Assembly: GCF_026745355.1 (NCBI RefSeq)
Contig: NC_079209.1
Span: 11,194,535 to 11,258,534, forward strand
From: Beta vulgaris subsp. vulgaris
Taxonomy: Eukaryota > Streptophyta > Magnoliopsida > Caryophyllales > Amaranthaceae
Length of the DNA stretch: 64,000 nt
Direction of reading: 5' to 3'
The notes under the pieces are model-generated. The model made no database searches. It was not told the origin of the DNA and saw only the letters and a program-made list of their open reading frames with translations. Shown piece by piece: positions 53,118-64,000 of this stretch (its first letter is position 1; each line of letters opens with the position of its first letter). The position numbers and the translations under genes are program-made.

Positions 53118-56100
53118 CTAAAATCTGTTACTTGTGTGTCTGTTCATCGGTCTTCTACTTAACTGGGCTAGATTACCTCCAGTGTACTGCACCACCAGCC
53201 ACAACATCACTTTGTGTATACACCTGGCACTAAACTGACATTCAAAGAAAAGGTGATGTTGGTCCTCCGTTCCCAGTTGGTAGATACAACAACTATCTGT
53301 TGTTAATAATACCAAGTTGAAACAACCTCTTCTTAGTCTTCAAACGGTTCTAGACCACCAACCACATAATCAACCTGTGATTAGGTATAGCATATCTGTT
53401 CCAAATCATCCTGCACCACTAAACTTGTACCCCATCATCACATATCTTCTTGTATAAACCTTTAATGTTGAACTTCTGGTCATACAACCATTGAGAACTC
53501 TACAGTCTCACATTCACATCATTTATGCTTTACATATGATCTTCCTTGCCCAACTCCCTACATTTGGAGCATTGTATTTACTCCAAGTAGCACCCCTTAT
53601 GTACACAATATTCACCCACTTTACCCACAAATTTTCTATATCCTGAGCAACACTCCAAGCAATCTTGCAAATAGTAGCTAGGTTCCAATTACCAATCTCT
53701 CTAAACCCTTAACCACCAAACTTCTTGTCTCTACATACACTAGCCCACAACGCTGAGTCAGGCCTGGTGTCATTGTTGGGTGCCAGTCCATAAGAAGCAC
53801 CTACATATTGAATTGACTTGTTCCAAAGCATTCTTAGGGAAGATAAAACCTGCCCCCAATACACATGCACACTCATGAGTACACTATTTACCTACTGAGC
53901 CCTAGCTTCAAAGGACTAATTTCGAGAACTCCAAGTCCTGATTTTACTAGTCATTCTTGTTAATGAGAGCCTGGCAGTCCCTAGGCTTTAGTTTATAAGT
54001 AAACACATAGGTACCTCAAAGGCATATCTCTAGTGGAAAATCCACTCACATTAGTCACTTTATTGATCTCTTCAAGTTTAATGCCAGCATAATACACCTC
54101 AGACTTACTTTTGTTAACCTCAAAGCCACTAGCATTAGAAAATATTTGAAAACCCTAGAGAAGGGTATAGATGGATCTGAAGTTACCATTGTAGAAAAGC
54201 AATAGATCATCAGTAAAACAAAGGTGGACCAATTTCATTTCTTTGCATCTAGCATGAAATTTGAACCCCTCAAGCTCCCTAACAAAAGATAGAACTCTGT
54301 CAAGATAATTCATTAATTCCCAGAGCAAAAAGAAGAGGGGACATGGGGTCTCCTTGCCTTAGCCCTCTGTGGGACCCAAAAAAACCCTACAGGAGAACCA
54401 TTGATCATGATGGAAAACCTAAAAGTCTTCACACAAGTCATAATCTGATCAATAAAGGAGGCAGGAAAACAACCCCCTCAAGCATCTATTGGATAAAATA
54501 CCAATTTATAGTGTCATAAGCTTCACTAAGATCAAGCTTCATCAAGCAATAAGCTCTAGTGTTTTTCTTCTATACATATTCATTAGGTCCTGACAAATCA
54601 GAATGTTATTCAAAATACTTCTACCTGCCATAAAATCCCCTTCGCTAGGAGAAATTAAGTCAGAGAGAATCTTGTTTAGCTTCTCACTCAAAATTTTTGT
54701 AATACACTTATACAAAATTGTACAACATGCTATAGGCCTAAAGTCAGCCACATCACTAGGGCAACTAATCTTGGGCACTAAAGTCAAGTGGTCGCATTCA
54801 TGACTTTTAAGAGTTTACATGACTTGAAGAAATCCAGACTAGCTTCATCAATATCATCTCCTACTATCTCCCAGCAATGTTTAAAAAACTTACTATTGAA
54901 ACCATCTGCTCTAGGAGCTTTTTCATCCGGAATACTAAAAATAGTTCTCCTCACATCCTCCTTAGTAAACTCAGTGTTGAGAATCATCTTATGTGCTTTT
55001 GTAATCTTTTTACCCTTATTGACCAAGGTGCTCAAAACAGGTTGCTTTTGTTCCTTGTGAGAGAATAACTGTTGATAGTACTCAAGGAACGCCCTATCAA
55101 CTCTCTCTCTGTCATTCACCCATTCACCTGAGGAAGTGTGAATAGAGTGAATTTTGTTTTTATACTTTTTAGCTCTAATGGCTTGATAAAATATCTTGGA
55201 ATTCTCATCCCCCTCCTTTAACCAAGAAAGCTTAGCTTTCTGGTGCAAAAGAGAGTTCTTATTCTCCAAAGCCTCACTCTCCCTTGTAATTGTGTCAACA
55301 TCACCAGGATTACTATGCATAGCATCTTGTGCCTAATTAAGCTCATCCTGAGCCTTAATCACAACTGCCTCCACATCACGAAACACATTCTTATTTAATA
55401 GTCTCAGAGCCTCCTTCACATTTTTCATCTTCATATGGACTTTATACATAGCACAACCATTGATCTCAATGTGCCAAGCTTGTCTAACAGTATCCAAAAG
55501 TTCAAAGTGATTGCACCACATATTATGAAACCTGAAAGGTTTCTTTTGGCTCACTTTTGGGTAAGCACTTAAAATCATTGGTGTATGATCAAAATTTCCT
55601 TCATGGAAGAATGCCACCTCACCCATATGATGCTTATCAATCCAAACTGAGTTTGCAACCACTCTATCAATCCGAGAAAACACCATTTGTTCACCATCGG
55701 TTGCTTATTTGTCCAAGTGAAGTATCAAGTGAGGATGAAGCACTCTAACATTAAATTAATCTCGGCTTGTCTTACCACAACACCCATCCTATCCTCAATG
55801 CTACTCAATGCATTAACGTCACCCATGATTACCCAAGTATATCTTCCCTGCTAATCATTTTCAGCCCATTCCATAACTCCATCCTACTAGAGATGTAAAT
55901 GGATCGGGTTCAGGGCGGGTGGAGCGTCACCTGCATCCATCACCCGCATCCACCCACTCCACCCGATCCATCCATCACCCGCATCCATCTCCACCCGAAT
56001 CCATCCATCCATTTGTAACCGGGTTAAACGGATGGATCTAGTGATAAACGGGTGAAATCAAATAGTTTTCGGAGAAGAAAGAAAAATTACTAACAAGAAT

Positions 56101-56826
56101 CACTAATCCATTTATATAATTCTACTTACTATGTAAAATCGTCTCCAAACTAACCCTAATCCACATTATTAACATTTATATACTTATATTATCATCTTGT
56201 AACTTTTGGGCTATAGATTAATAAAGCTCTAAAAATGAAAAAGCCAAAAATTAAAAAAATTATATATTTTTTACTTTAAACGGGTGACGGATCGGGTGGT
56301 AAACGGATGATGGGTCGGGTGATGGATGAAAAAATATCACCCGAAACCGACCCGCATCCATCACCCGATTATCCGTCACCCGGCTATCATCCGTTTAAAC
56401 CGGATTTTTCACCCATTTAATAAACCGGGTGGAGCGGATGGTCGGGTGATCCACTGGATATTGCCATCTCTACATCCTACTACTAGGGTCATTGAACCCA
56501 TACACAAAAGTATAATGACAATCATCACCATTAACAGGCCTCACACAATAGTGAATAAATTGGCTATTAATAATACCAATATTGATTGTAAAAGAAGCTA
56601 GACACCACCCAACAACTATTCTACCATACTATGGCAGCTAAGGTTATATGTGAAGCACCACTGAGGGCAGAGACTAGTATACAAATCACTAATCTTGTGG
56701 GCCTTGACCCTTGTTTCCAAGAGGCTAACACAGTTTGACATCATGCTTAGCAATAAATTGCCTAACTTTAGACTATTTTATCCTACTGTTTATACCTATG
56801 ATATTCCATACTAGCACCCTATCCAT
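53118..56826 (-). pseudogene. LINE ORF2: endonuclease - RT - zf-RVT, broken
   Basis: ORF2 starts at 56826 with MDRVLVWNIIG and overlaps the ORF1 stop by eight bases in another frame. The endonuclease continues on the far side of the hAT MITE (55686-55333: RIDRVVANSVWIDKHH and FDHTPMIL). The RT linker and N-terminus at 55320-54784 contain KLSWLKEGDENSKIFYQ and APRADGFNSKFFKHCW. RT proper at 54787-54542 reads FRPIACCTILYKCITKIL, EGDFMAGRSILNNIL. The catalytic box near 54220 is CFTDDLLLF, with Thr where FADD is usual. zf-RVT at 53315-53118 reads DSCCIYQLGTEDQHHLFFEC. No RNase H follows. Many lesions. Confidence 0.85.
55888..56472. mobile_element. hAT-type MITE (585 bp) with 8-bp target duplication
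   Basis: Ends TAGAGATGTAAAT and, as reverse complement, TAGAGATGGCAAT, flanked by the perfect duplication CATCCTAC (55880-55887 and 56473-56480). The interior is made of ACCCGATCC / GGATCGGGT and CATCCATCACCCG motifs in both orientations. It lies in the endonuclease part of the LINE. Confidence 0.95.
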
Positions 56827-58811
56827 GAGGAGATGGGGGCACCACTCCGCGCCCTACAATTCTCTTCGTATCATCATCTGCACCAGCTATACCAACATTG
56901 ATTTCTACACCACCATCATCAACCATTCTAGCTCTGTCCCCCGTATCAGATTCTCTTGTAGAACCCTCAACCTTCTGTTTCTCTAGATCATCAGAGCATT
57001 CTTATCAATGAACCCAAATAAATGGTTCATCCTTCTCTCTCCTCTTTTTTCTCTCCTCCACATCATTCTCACAAACCATTTTCAATTTCACTCTTAACCA
57101 TGAATCGAAAAATAATGGTTCATCACTATTTCTCATTCGTTTTTCCTATCCCACCATATTTTCTCTCTCTTTAAATAATTCTATAAAGTTGTATTAATTA
57201 ATGTAAAACGAATAAAAAAAAATGTAGCAAAATTGGTGTCTATTTATAGAGAATAAAAAAAATATGAATTTTGATATTTTTTTTATTTTTTTTTCGAATT
57301 GGATTTTTTGAAATATTAACGTTATAAAAATTGTAATTTAAAAAAAAAACAATAAGAACCTGCCACATGGCGTGAGGTAAGTGGGCTGCAGGAATTCTGA
57401 CGCGCGTTAGAATTTCCTGCAGGCGTTCAATTTTTTTTCCTTTCCAACACCCTTTCTTCCAATCAACTAGTGACGTGTGGCCTGTTTGAGTTTTTTTTGC
57501 TTTTTTTTTTCTCTACCCACATACAACATGGTGTGATGAATTTTAACAGATGAACTATTCGGAAAACCGAATAGGTTCGCCTCTATTCATGCACGAATCC
57601 TTTACCAGTTCATGATTAAGCAAAAAAAAAAAAAAAGGTTCATCCTCATGAACCATTTTTTTTTTCATTGTTAAGAGTGCTCTCAACCATTTCACCAGTA
57701 GTCTCAAGTGCCATGAATGAGTTGTGGACTGGAACAATAGGTTCCTCCACAACAGTTGAAGTTTTCTGAGCGCCCACCAATATGAATCCATCCTTGTCTT
57801 GCTGAGGCTTCTTCTTAACCCATTGCATCTTCCCATCAACTTTCCTACAATCATCACCTTCATGCCCATACCCTGCACATTTAGAGCATAGGATAGGCCT
57901 CCACTCATACTTAATCTTTTGTTCAACATCATTATATTACCATGCTCGTTGCAAAATGATATCACCTTGGGAAGCTTTTGTTTTATGCCTACTTCCACCA
58001 TTACTCTAGCAAAATTAAGTTTCTCTTTGTTTTTAGTAGCTTGGTCCATCTGCACAACATCACCTACTAGCCCAACAAGCTTGAACAAGCTCTTCTCCCC
58101 CTAATATTTGAAGGGTAAATTAGTAAGCTTTATCCAAATAGGCACCCTATGTACTTCATTCATTCATATCAAACACCATGTCAGGATCCCATAATTTAGT
58201 GATGAAAGGCTTTTGATCAAAAAAATGGAATCCCTCCTCCTTAACCTTCAAGCATGATTCATATGAAACAAATCTCACAATGAAAGTCCTTTTCCTAATC
58301 AAGGCCACCTTATCAATACCCAACTTCCCCCATATATGTTTAAAATTTCCTTCCATTACAGAGAGTGGTGGATTCACCCCCAATACAAAACATACTAATG
58401 TAGAAGACCAATATTCGAATTCAGCCTGAATATCATCTGATTCAATAGTCATAATAGGAGTTTTAGGGTTTGTCAAATTACCAATTACAGTGAGTTCGTC
58501 CTCCACCGCTGCTGCCCATGACATTCTTTGCGGTGCACCAGCTGCCTTAGAGCCACTCTGCATAACTTCCAGCCACTTTGATAACAATGCCTTCTCCATC
58601 GAGTGTTAAATCGCATCCTCCAAGGTAACCGGTTGTAGACCCATCGAAGGTTCCTCCAGATTAATTTCCCCCACATCATTCGATTTTCAATTCTAAGATA
58701 ACAGTAACTTCATCAACAGTCTTGGTCTTCCTCAACAGAGAAGATGAGGGTCATGTCGCTTTTCCTTTCCCCTTTTGAGCACTCTTCTTCTCTCCACGAC
58801 CTCTGGCCATG
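56819..58811 (-). pseudogene. LINE ORF1 (DUF4283, CCHC), broken and split
   Basis: It starts at 58811 with a Lys/Arg-rich segment. 58599-58156 carries the DUF4283 part (IQAEFEYWSSTLVCFVLGVN, TFIVRFVSYES, FFDQKPFITKLWDPDM). The next part from about 58140 reads PIWIKLTNLPFKY, then LVGLVGDVVQMDQATKNKEK and, in a shifted frame, YEWRPILCSKCAGYGHEGDD, a CCHC knuckle. After the MITE at 56994-57682 the acidic tail continues (DDLEKQKVEGSTRESDTG) to the TAG at 56819-56821. RNA-binding role by family. Confidence 0.85.
56994..57682. mobile_element. MITE with GAGCATTC ends and 3-bp duplication (689 bp)
   Basis: Ends GAGCATTCTTATCAATGAA and, as reverse complement, GAGCACTCTTAACAATGAA, flanked by TCA (56991-56993 and 57683-57685). 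ATGGTTCATC motifs lie next to both ends in opposite orientation. The centre holds a GC-rich CTGCAGGAATTCTGACGCGC patch. The end and duplication length fit Tourist-like (PIF/Harbinger) MITEs. Confidence 0.8.
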
Positions 58812-59174
58812 GCGTCATCGACAGTTAAGGCAATCCCCTTAAAAGTTCGCTGAGAGAGAGAGAAACAAAAAAACGTGCTTCCTCCCCATGTCTGATCTGT
58901 TTTCTATGTAATGATGGAATTGTTTTCTGGCAATGCTCTTGTTTTCCTTTGTTACAGGTGAAATATATAATATCGAGTGATTGCATATGGATTATGGACT
59001 GTGGACCCCCACAAGTGGTGGATCCAGGAATGTAGGAATGGTTGGTCACACTATTGTAAATCCACGATACAACCAATGACCAATGCATCACAAAAAATTT
59101 CACAGAAGTTCAATTTCTAAAGCAATAAGTATTCATATTACAACCAAATGATACTTGATTAGAAACTAATAATA

Positions 59175-59549
59175 TTCCTCGTATGTTTCCTTTTTATTCT
59201 GAAATTTAAATGAGATTTTACAAGTCGATTTTTAAAACTATGATAATTGACATATGATACTCAATCCTACCAACTTATATTGTTTGTATTATATTTTAGG
59301 TGTTTCAAAACGTTCTTATTTCTCATATTTCTATTTTTAAATAGTACTTTATTCCTATAATACCCCCCATTAAACAACTTTTATTCTTGTTTTATGCTCA
59401 TTTTACTTGAAAAGTTGTAGCCATATCTAATATCTGTACCTTTTTAATATAAATACTTATCTTTCCAATATAAATATTTGAAGCAAATGATAAATTTCTT
59501 AATTCTCGTGCAAATAAGAAACAGGCACTATAAATTGGGATAGAGGGAG
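59175..59549. mobile_element. Possible Stowaway-like MITE
   Basis: The right end, reverse-complemented, is CTCCCTCTATCCCAATTTAT, a clear Stowaway end followed by TA. The left end TTCCTCGTATGTTTCC is only a weak match. Confidence 0.35.
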
Positions 59550-59785
59550 TAAGTATAATTATTCAATTAATTGTCATATCAAATAACTCGTTAGTTGCTC
59601 TCTAAACCAGAATTTTTCATTTTAGAAATTTAACTACAAAGGCTAAGAGCATGAGAAATGGTAAGTTAACTCTTTTTTAAAAAAAATAGAACCCACTAAA
59701 AGGGAACCTACTTCATTAGATAAGAATGAGCACCAACAATTACATCACTAGGGAAGCACTATCTCAAATACTTTCTTCCTCCTCT

Positions 59786-60140
59786 GTAATGGTAGGATGA
59801 GCTAAAGTATGGGCTACATTGTTGTAACTACGATTAACAAAAGACCAAGCAACAAACTCAAAAGAATTAACAATAGAAAAAATATCCTCCAAAATTAAAA
59901 ATAAAGTGCTCGCTCCCTTCTCTTTCTTTTGCAATGATGTGATGACATTTACATTGTCATTCTACACCACAAGCTTGGAAAAGCCCATAGAACGCACCAC
60001 TAGCATACCCCACCTAATTGCCAAGGCTTCGGCTAACATAACATCCAACTCAAACTCCATCTTCTTCGACCCACACACCAACACCTCACCCTTTTCATCT
60101 CGGCACACCATCCCCAACCCTGTACCCCATACTCCTTTCA
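59786..60140 (-). pseudogene. LINE RNase H domain, 3' part
   Basis: On the minus strand one frame reads GLGMVCRDEKGEVLVCGSKK, then ELDVMLAEALAIRWGMLVV (catalytic Glu), a stop where an acidic codon is expected (LVV-stop-NDNVNVI), and FVNRSYNNVAHTLAHPTI before the terminal stop at about 59786. The first part of the domain (DWIKLNVDAEVK) lies beyond the solo LTR at about 62430. Only one in-frame stop interrupts over 110 codons, so it is less decayed than most LINE pieces here. Confidence 0.8.
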
Positions 60141-62424
60141 TATAACACCCCGCACTTCCGAGCTGCTAGCTAATCATATTTAACATTAATAAAACTCAAT
60201 TAATACTTCATAACCTCAAATTTACATTATCTTGCAGCGGAACAAACCTATGAAGCGATCCTGGACCTGTGGGTTATGTGCCCACAACAATATCATCCTC
60301 AAAACCAATACCTTATTTTATAATACTTTACTCGAATTCCAAAATAATATAATATTTTATTCATCAAATGAGAACTTGATATTCAACAACTTATATATTC
60401 AAAATATACTTCGAATCACTAATTTAATCTCCATCTCTTAACTGAAACCTCTTTCTCTTGAATTATTCTGAAACCCGGACATACACCTGCAAATTACAGA
60501 AGAAAATACAAAAAAAAAAAAAAAACAAAACTAAAATGAGCGGAAAACTCAGTAACTTTACTTCAGCCCGTTAAAACGGTTTTGGTTCGTAAACATTTTC
60601 ATATCAGAAACAACTTGGTAATTGTTCGGAAATAATTCATCTTTTAAATATATCGCTGGCATAGCTCAAATACTTAACACAAATCGCTGGCATAGCTCAA
60701 ATACTTAACACAAATCGCTGGCAAGTACAGGCTTATAACATAATATTCGACCTTATCTGGTCTTAACTTATATACGCATCATTTTCCCCCTCCTGTACAT
60801 TGCCCACTATTCATCTCAGTTCATAAACTAAGTCAGCTAAAACAATTTCGAAGTCCCTTTTACATATTTCTTACAAATCATATTTCGTAAATATAAACAT
60901 TCTGAACAATTACAATAACAGAACAAAAGTATTATTTTTTCATAACGATCAAATATCAATTCACAATTTACTTATAAATATGCATCTATAACCATGGCCA
61001 TGACTATAAACAATGTATGATATTGAAAACACGATATAACATGGGCATGTAAATTCATTTTGCTGAACATAAAGGTTACCTTAACCATAATTCAAATTTT
61101 TAATCCAATCTACCGAGATAGCTTCCAATGAACCCACTTTATTTATCACCCCAACTTCTAGCTTCACGTCCATAATTATTTACCTCAATAGCAATTTCAT
61201 CAAACATATATTATCATCAGAATATGGGATAAGAAACTCATCTTAGCTAATCAAAATCTCTTTTTTTTTTATTTACCAAATTAACTCACAACTTTCCATT
61301 AGAAACTAACAATCTCATTAACTTTCCATGATTTACGATTGGAAAATAGAGAACGCATATATAAATCTGATTTAGTAAACTAGTTTGAGAGAAATGTCTA
61401 CTTGTATTGTAAAGCTTCTAATTCATAACTATAACGAAAGTTATTAAAATCAAGCACACAATAGTTTAACAAATAATTTGCAAAATGACATAATTCAAGA
61501 TTATGATAAAGAAGAGAATTTAAAACAAATTTCAGTTTATTAAAGGAAAAAAGGAAAGTTTTCATCTTTTAGTTTCAATGTTCTTATAACGTATCAGTTA
61601 GTGTTCTAAGTCATAATCCAAAATCTTTTACCAATCCAATTGCTAAACTAGAGACAAAACTTACTAGACAAAGATTGAAACTTGAATACAATTCCACCCT
61701 TAGTTACATGAATTGAGTTTTGATAATAAGAAGAGATGGGGTAATGGTTGACTCACCAAAATGGTTATAACAAACCAACGCAGCACTAATATCAATAGGA
61801 AAACGCATGCAGCAGCAAAACAGAACCAATTAGGAAGAAGGGCGGTTGTGGCCCAACGATGACGACCACCGGCAAGACGCCGCCAACAACAACGTTGACG
61901 AGGCAATACTAATGGCAGCAAGGTTGCAGCACACACAACAGACCTGAGGAGAGAGAAAAACGTTGTAACAGTGGCAGCAACAACTACAACTTCCAGAGAT
62001 CATAACTCCTTGCTCTGATCTCCGATTGAAAAAAAATTTGAGCCTAAATTCAATAACTCGAAGAGATCTACAACTTTGATGAAGGAACAAAGACTAAAAA
62101 ATGAGAGTATGCTGCTTGAATGTGACGGACAGAACAGAGGATTGAGAGATATCACCGTGAATGGAAAAGGAGGAAATTGGTATAAGTTCCTTCTATCTTT
62201 AATGAGGAATTGTGAAGATTTGACAACAAAGAAATAACATGGCATTCCCAACATAAGCCACAGAAGGAGCAACATTTTTTTTTTCAAATTTTTTCTTTAT
62301 CCTTTCTCTTTAAAAACTCAATTTGTCTAACAAATTACATCAAGTTATACTAAAATATCATAATTAATTTAAAACAAATAACTAGATTTTAATTAAACCT
62401 GCTTCGGATATTTGGGTTGTTACA
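60141..62424 (-). mobile_element. 2.3-kb solo LTR, same TG...TA family as 11154-13658
   Basis: On the minus strand it starts TGTAACAACCC and ends GCGGGGTGTTATA. The perfect duplication TTTCA flanks it (60136-60140 and 62425-62429). It shares ACGGGCTGAAGTAAAG, a TTTTCC(A/G)CTCATTTT motif and AGCTCGGAAG near its end with the solo LTR at 11154-13658. A 31-bp unit ATCGCTGGCATAGCTCAAAT... is tandemly duplicated at 60652-60715. The small frames inside are not genes. Confidence 0.88.
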
Positions 62425-62905
62425 TTTCACCTCCGCATCCACATTCAACTTTATCCAGTCTGGTTCAAGAAACTTCCAACCGGCCCCTTGGCGGCTCACC
62501 ACCTCCTTTTTTCTTCTCAGTCTTTCTCGGAATATCAGCCAACTCCTTAGTCTCACCCACACCCTTCTCGCATACCCTCACACTTCACTCGCCTCCTCAA
62601 ACTCCCCCACCATTACCCACTTATTACGGGTTCCCCAGACAGCCCACATCATTGTGATAAAAAGCTCTCACTTTTCCTATCTAATCTTGTCACTCACCCA
62701 TTCCCACCATTCCCCCAACACGGTAAAGCTCCTATCCAACATTCGCTCAATCCTACTAGCAAGCCAGATAACTCGAGCCAACTTGCATTCTTTTAAGCAT
62801 TAACAATCGTTTCCTCCACATCTCCGCAAACCGCACACATCGAGTTCCAGCTCGGAACTCGCACACTAAGACCCACTTCTGTAGGCAAGGGTGTGCATGA
62901 TGAAG
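62425..62905 (-). pseudogene. LINE zf-RVT end and start of RNase H
   Basis: On the minus strand it reads LPTEVGLSVRVPSWNSMCAV with the Cys pair of zf-RVT (CAVCGDVEET), a stop, then CKLARVIWLASRIERMLDRS, MMWAVWGTRNKWVMVGEFEE and, at the LTR edge, FLEPDWIKLNVDAEV, the entry into RNase H. Several stops. The RT part upstream is missing: at about 62910 a plus-strand LINE tail begins. Confidence 0.75.
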
Positions 62906-62910
62906 CTTCC

Positions 62911-63612
62911 CTCTCCAGCATTCTTGTGTATTCTGTGAAGACTATGTATAGAAGCCTGATACGGGATAGTTCAAAGGTGCAGTGGGATAAATGAGTTTGG
63001 AATAGATTTAACATTCCAAAACATAGACTTATTGCTTAGCTTGTGATGTGTAAGAGACTTCAAACCACAATTTGGATGTATAAAGTGGGGATTTGGCCTA
63101 ATCCTACTTGTTTAGTCTGCGGAGAGTATGATGAAACATTGGAGCACATGTTCTTTGACTGTTATATGAGTAGGAATATTCTGGGGAAGATCAAGCAGTG
63201 GCTGAATCTGTACACAGTGAGGGACAATCTATCGGAGATTATAAAGTGGGTTGATCGAAATGTGTCCAAAGTGAAGAAACAGATCTAGATTATTGTTGTC
63301 TATACAGCTTTGTATGCAATCTGGAGGAATAGAAATGAGGCTTTATGGAACAAGAAGAAAGAAATAGTGGATATAGTTGTGAATAGAATAAAAAAAAGAT
63401 GTAGTAATAGATGTTATAGCATTTTACCAAATAAGTGTTCTAGGAAGGGTAGGAATTGGTTGAGATAGATTGACATGCATATGTAATTAGATGTGTGTTT
63501 GTTGCGGTGCGTTTGTTTGTGGGCAGCTTGCTTGGTGATGTAGGCTTTTATGCCTTATTGTTTTAGGTTGTAATTTTGAGTGTCTTAGATTAATATATCT
63601 TTTTCTTACTGA
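62911..63612 (+). pseudogene. 5'-truncated LINE tail with zf-RVT, no RNase H
   Basis: The plus strand reads YSVKTMYRSLIRDSSKVQWD, IPKHRLIA and then the open frame 63043-63288 with CLVCGEYDETLEHMFFDC, a complete zf-RVT core. After a stop it continues IVVYTALYAIWRNRNEALWN and ends near 63470. The tail ends with ATATCTTTTTCTTACTGAGT and a short A-run at about 63606. It matches the RNase H-less LINE lineage (5.5-18 kb and 53-59 kb). Confidence 0.8.
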
Positions 63613-63900
63613 GTAAAAAAAGAAGAAGCAGCAAAAGCAGCAGCACAAAAAGCTAAAGCTCATTAAAAAGCATTGCAAGAAGCAGCTGCAGGATTGCAAG
63701 AAGCAACTGCAGCATTGCAAGCTAATGAAAGTCAAGAAAACAATGCACAAGGATCAGCACAAAGACCAACAGTTTTGGATCCAGATAGAGTAGTCACAAC
63801 AGGAAAAGACAATAAGTGAATAAAAGGACCCTATGATTCATACAAGAGGGCGTCAAAAAAAGGAAAAAAGAGACACAGGGAGTTTGGAAGCATAACGGCA
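63613..63900 (+). other. Unrecognised Ala/Gln-rich coding-like fragment
   Basis: One frame reads AAKAAAQKAKAH, stop, KALQEAAAGLQEATAALQAN, ending near 63820 in RVVTTGKDNK-stop, then resumes as IKGPYDSYKRASKKGKKRHR. The composition is unlike the LINE before it, and the repeated LQEA pattern suggests a helical coiled coil. GCAAGAAGCA-type direct repeats occur at about 63676 and 63697. I do not recognise the family; it may belong to a mobile-element gene continuing to the right. Confidence 0.3.
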
Positions 63901-64000
63901 AAAGAACATTTTTTCTAAAATTGTTTACGAAGAGAACTATGCAATGTTTTTAATGATTTGAGTTTCTAATAAGACTTGTACCCTATATGCAAACATAGTG

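Larger units (their letters stand above)
52828..58900 (-). mobile_element. L1-type LINE without RNase H, split by two MITEs
   Basis: The T-run at about 52829-52842 is its A-tail, preceded on the minus strand by CTCTTCCTTACCAG. ORF1 starts at 58811 and the 5' end is near 58900. A hAT MITE (55888-56472) interrupts the endonuclease and a 3-bp-TSD MITE (56994-57682) interrupts ORF1. The flanking target duplication was not identified; the neighbouring LINE inserted right at its tail, which may hide it. Confidence 0.8.
59690..62910 (-). mobile_element. 5'-truncated LINE (zf-RVT and RNase H), split by a solo LTR
   Basis: Coding sense runs from about 62905 to 62425, stops at the solo LTR, and continues in the same reading sense from 60140 to 59786. 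The 3' end is near the T/A-run at 59670-59690. It belongs to the RNase H lineage. Confidence 0.8.

Noticed and set aside
59906..60145. 79-codon plus frame
   Set aside because: Shadow of the minus-strand LINE RNase H fragment.
1..64000. Host protein-coding gene, tRNA, miRNA precursor or CRISPR-like array
   Set aside because: None could be supported. All longer coding signals trace to mobile elements, and the direct repeats are microsatellites, minisatellites or subterminal arrays.

Overview
This window reads as nuclear DNA of a flowering plant, probably a eudicot. The evidence is L1-type LINEs carrying DUF4283/CCHC ORF1 proteins, a Ty3/gypsy chromovirus, a Ty1/copia element with a Met-tRNA-type primer site, a Cassandra LTR with its embedded 5S rRNA segment, CACTA, hAT, Tourist-like and Stowaway-like DNA elements, and long AT/ATT microsatellites on an AT-rich background. 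I found no intact host gene, tRNA, rRNA array, CRISPR or bacterial-type operon. The species cannot be told from the sequence alone.

Layout. 1-2030: 5' end of a CACTA transposon on the minus strand (TNP2-type transposase N-terminus, intron, GC-rich first exon, subterminal repeats, terminus). 2041-5470: MITEs, an AT microsatellite and a LINE RNase H relic. 5485-18297: an old minus-strand LINE bounded by an 11-bp near-duplicate target site. It is interrupted by a Cassandra solo LTR (7119-7401) and by a Ty3/gypsy chromovirus (9813-17457), which is itself interrupted by a 2.5-kb solo LTR (11154-13658). 18986-23242: a probable DNA element with GCAACG-type subterminal repeats and a strong foldback at its left end. 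23381-23842: inverted-repeat element. 23865-26515: decayed plus-strand LINE. 26946-28471: inverted-repeat element with a nested Stowaway. 28757-29296: hAT MITE. 30488-33009: probable copia solo LTR split by a CACTA element (30504-31692). 33493-33900: second solo LTR. 34062-34849: young truncated LINE with a clean tail. 36059-41354: complete but broken copia element on the minus strand. 42668-45275: another inverted-repeat element and two Tourist-like elements filled with TTCAG pentamers. 45534-46078: hAT MITE. 46524-52813: full-length plus-strand LINE with a 14-bp target duplication. 52828 to about 58900: minus-strand LINE split by a hAT MITE and a 3-bp-TSD MITE. 59690-62910: minus-strand LINE whose RNase H domain is split by a second copy of the 2.3-2.5 kb solo-LTR family. 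62911-63612: plus-strand LINE tail.

The genes do not work together as a pathway. They are layers of mobile elements that inserted into one another, and target-site duplications let the order be read in many cases. Almost all coding regions are broken by stops and frameshifts. The only long uninterrupted element-derived frames are the copia pol segment (about 668 codons), the first part of ORF1 in the 46.5-kb LINE, and the RNase H frame at 34 kb. The least-described parts are the non-autonomous families: an iteron-bearing CACC/GGTGAA family (four copies or fragments), the TTCAG-filled Tourist-like pair, an LTR family ending TG...TA, and a copia element whose LTRs appear to end TA...CA.
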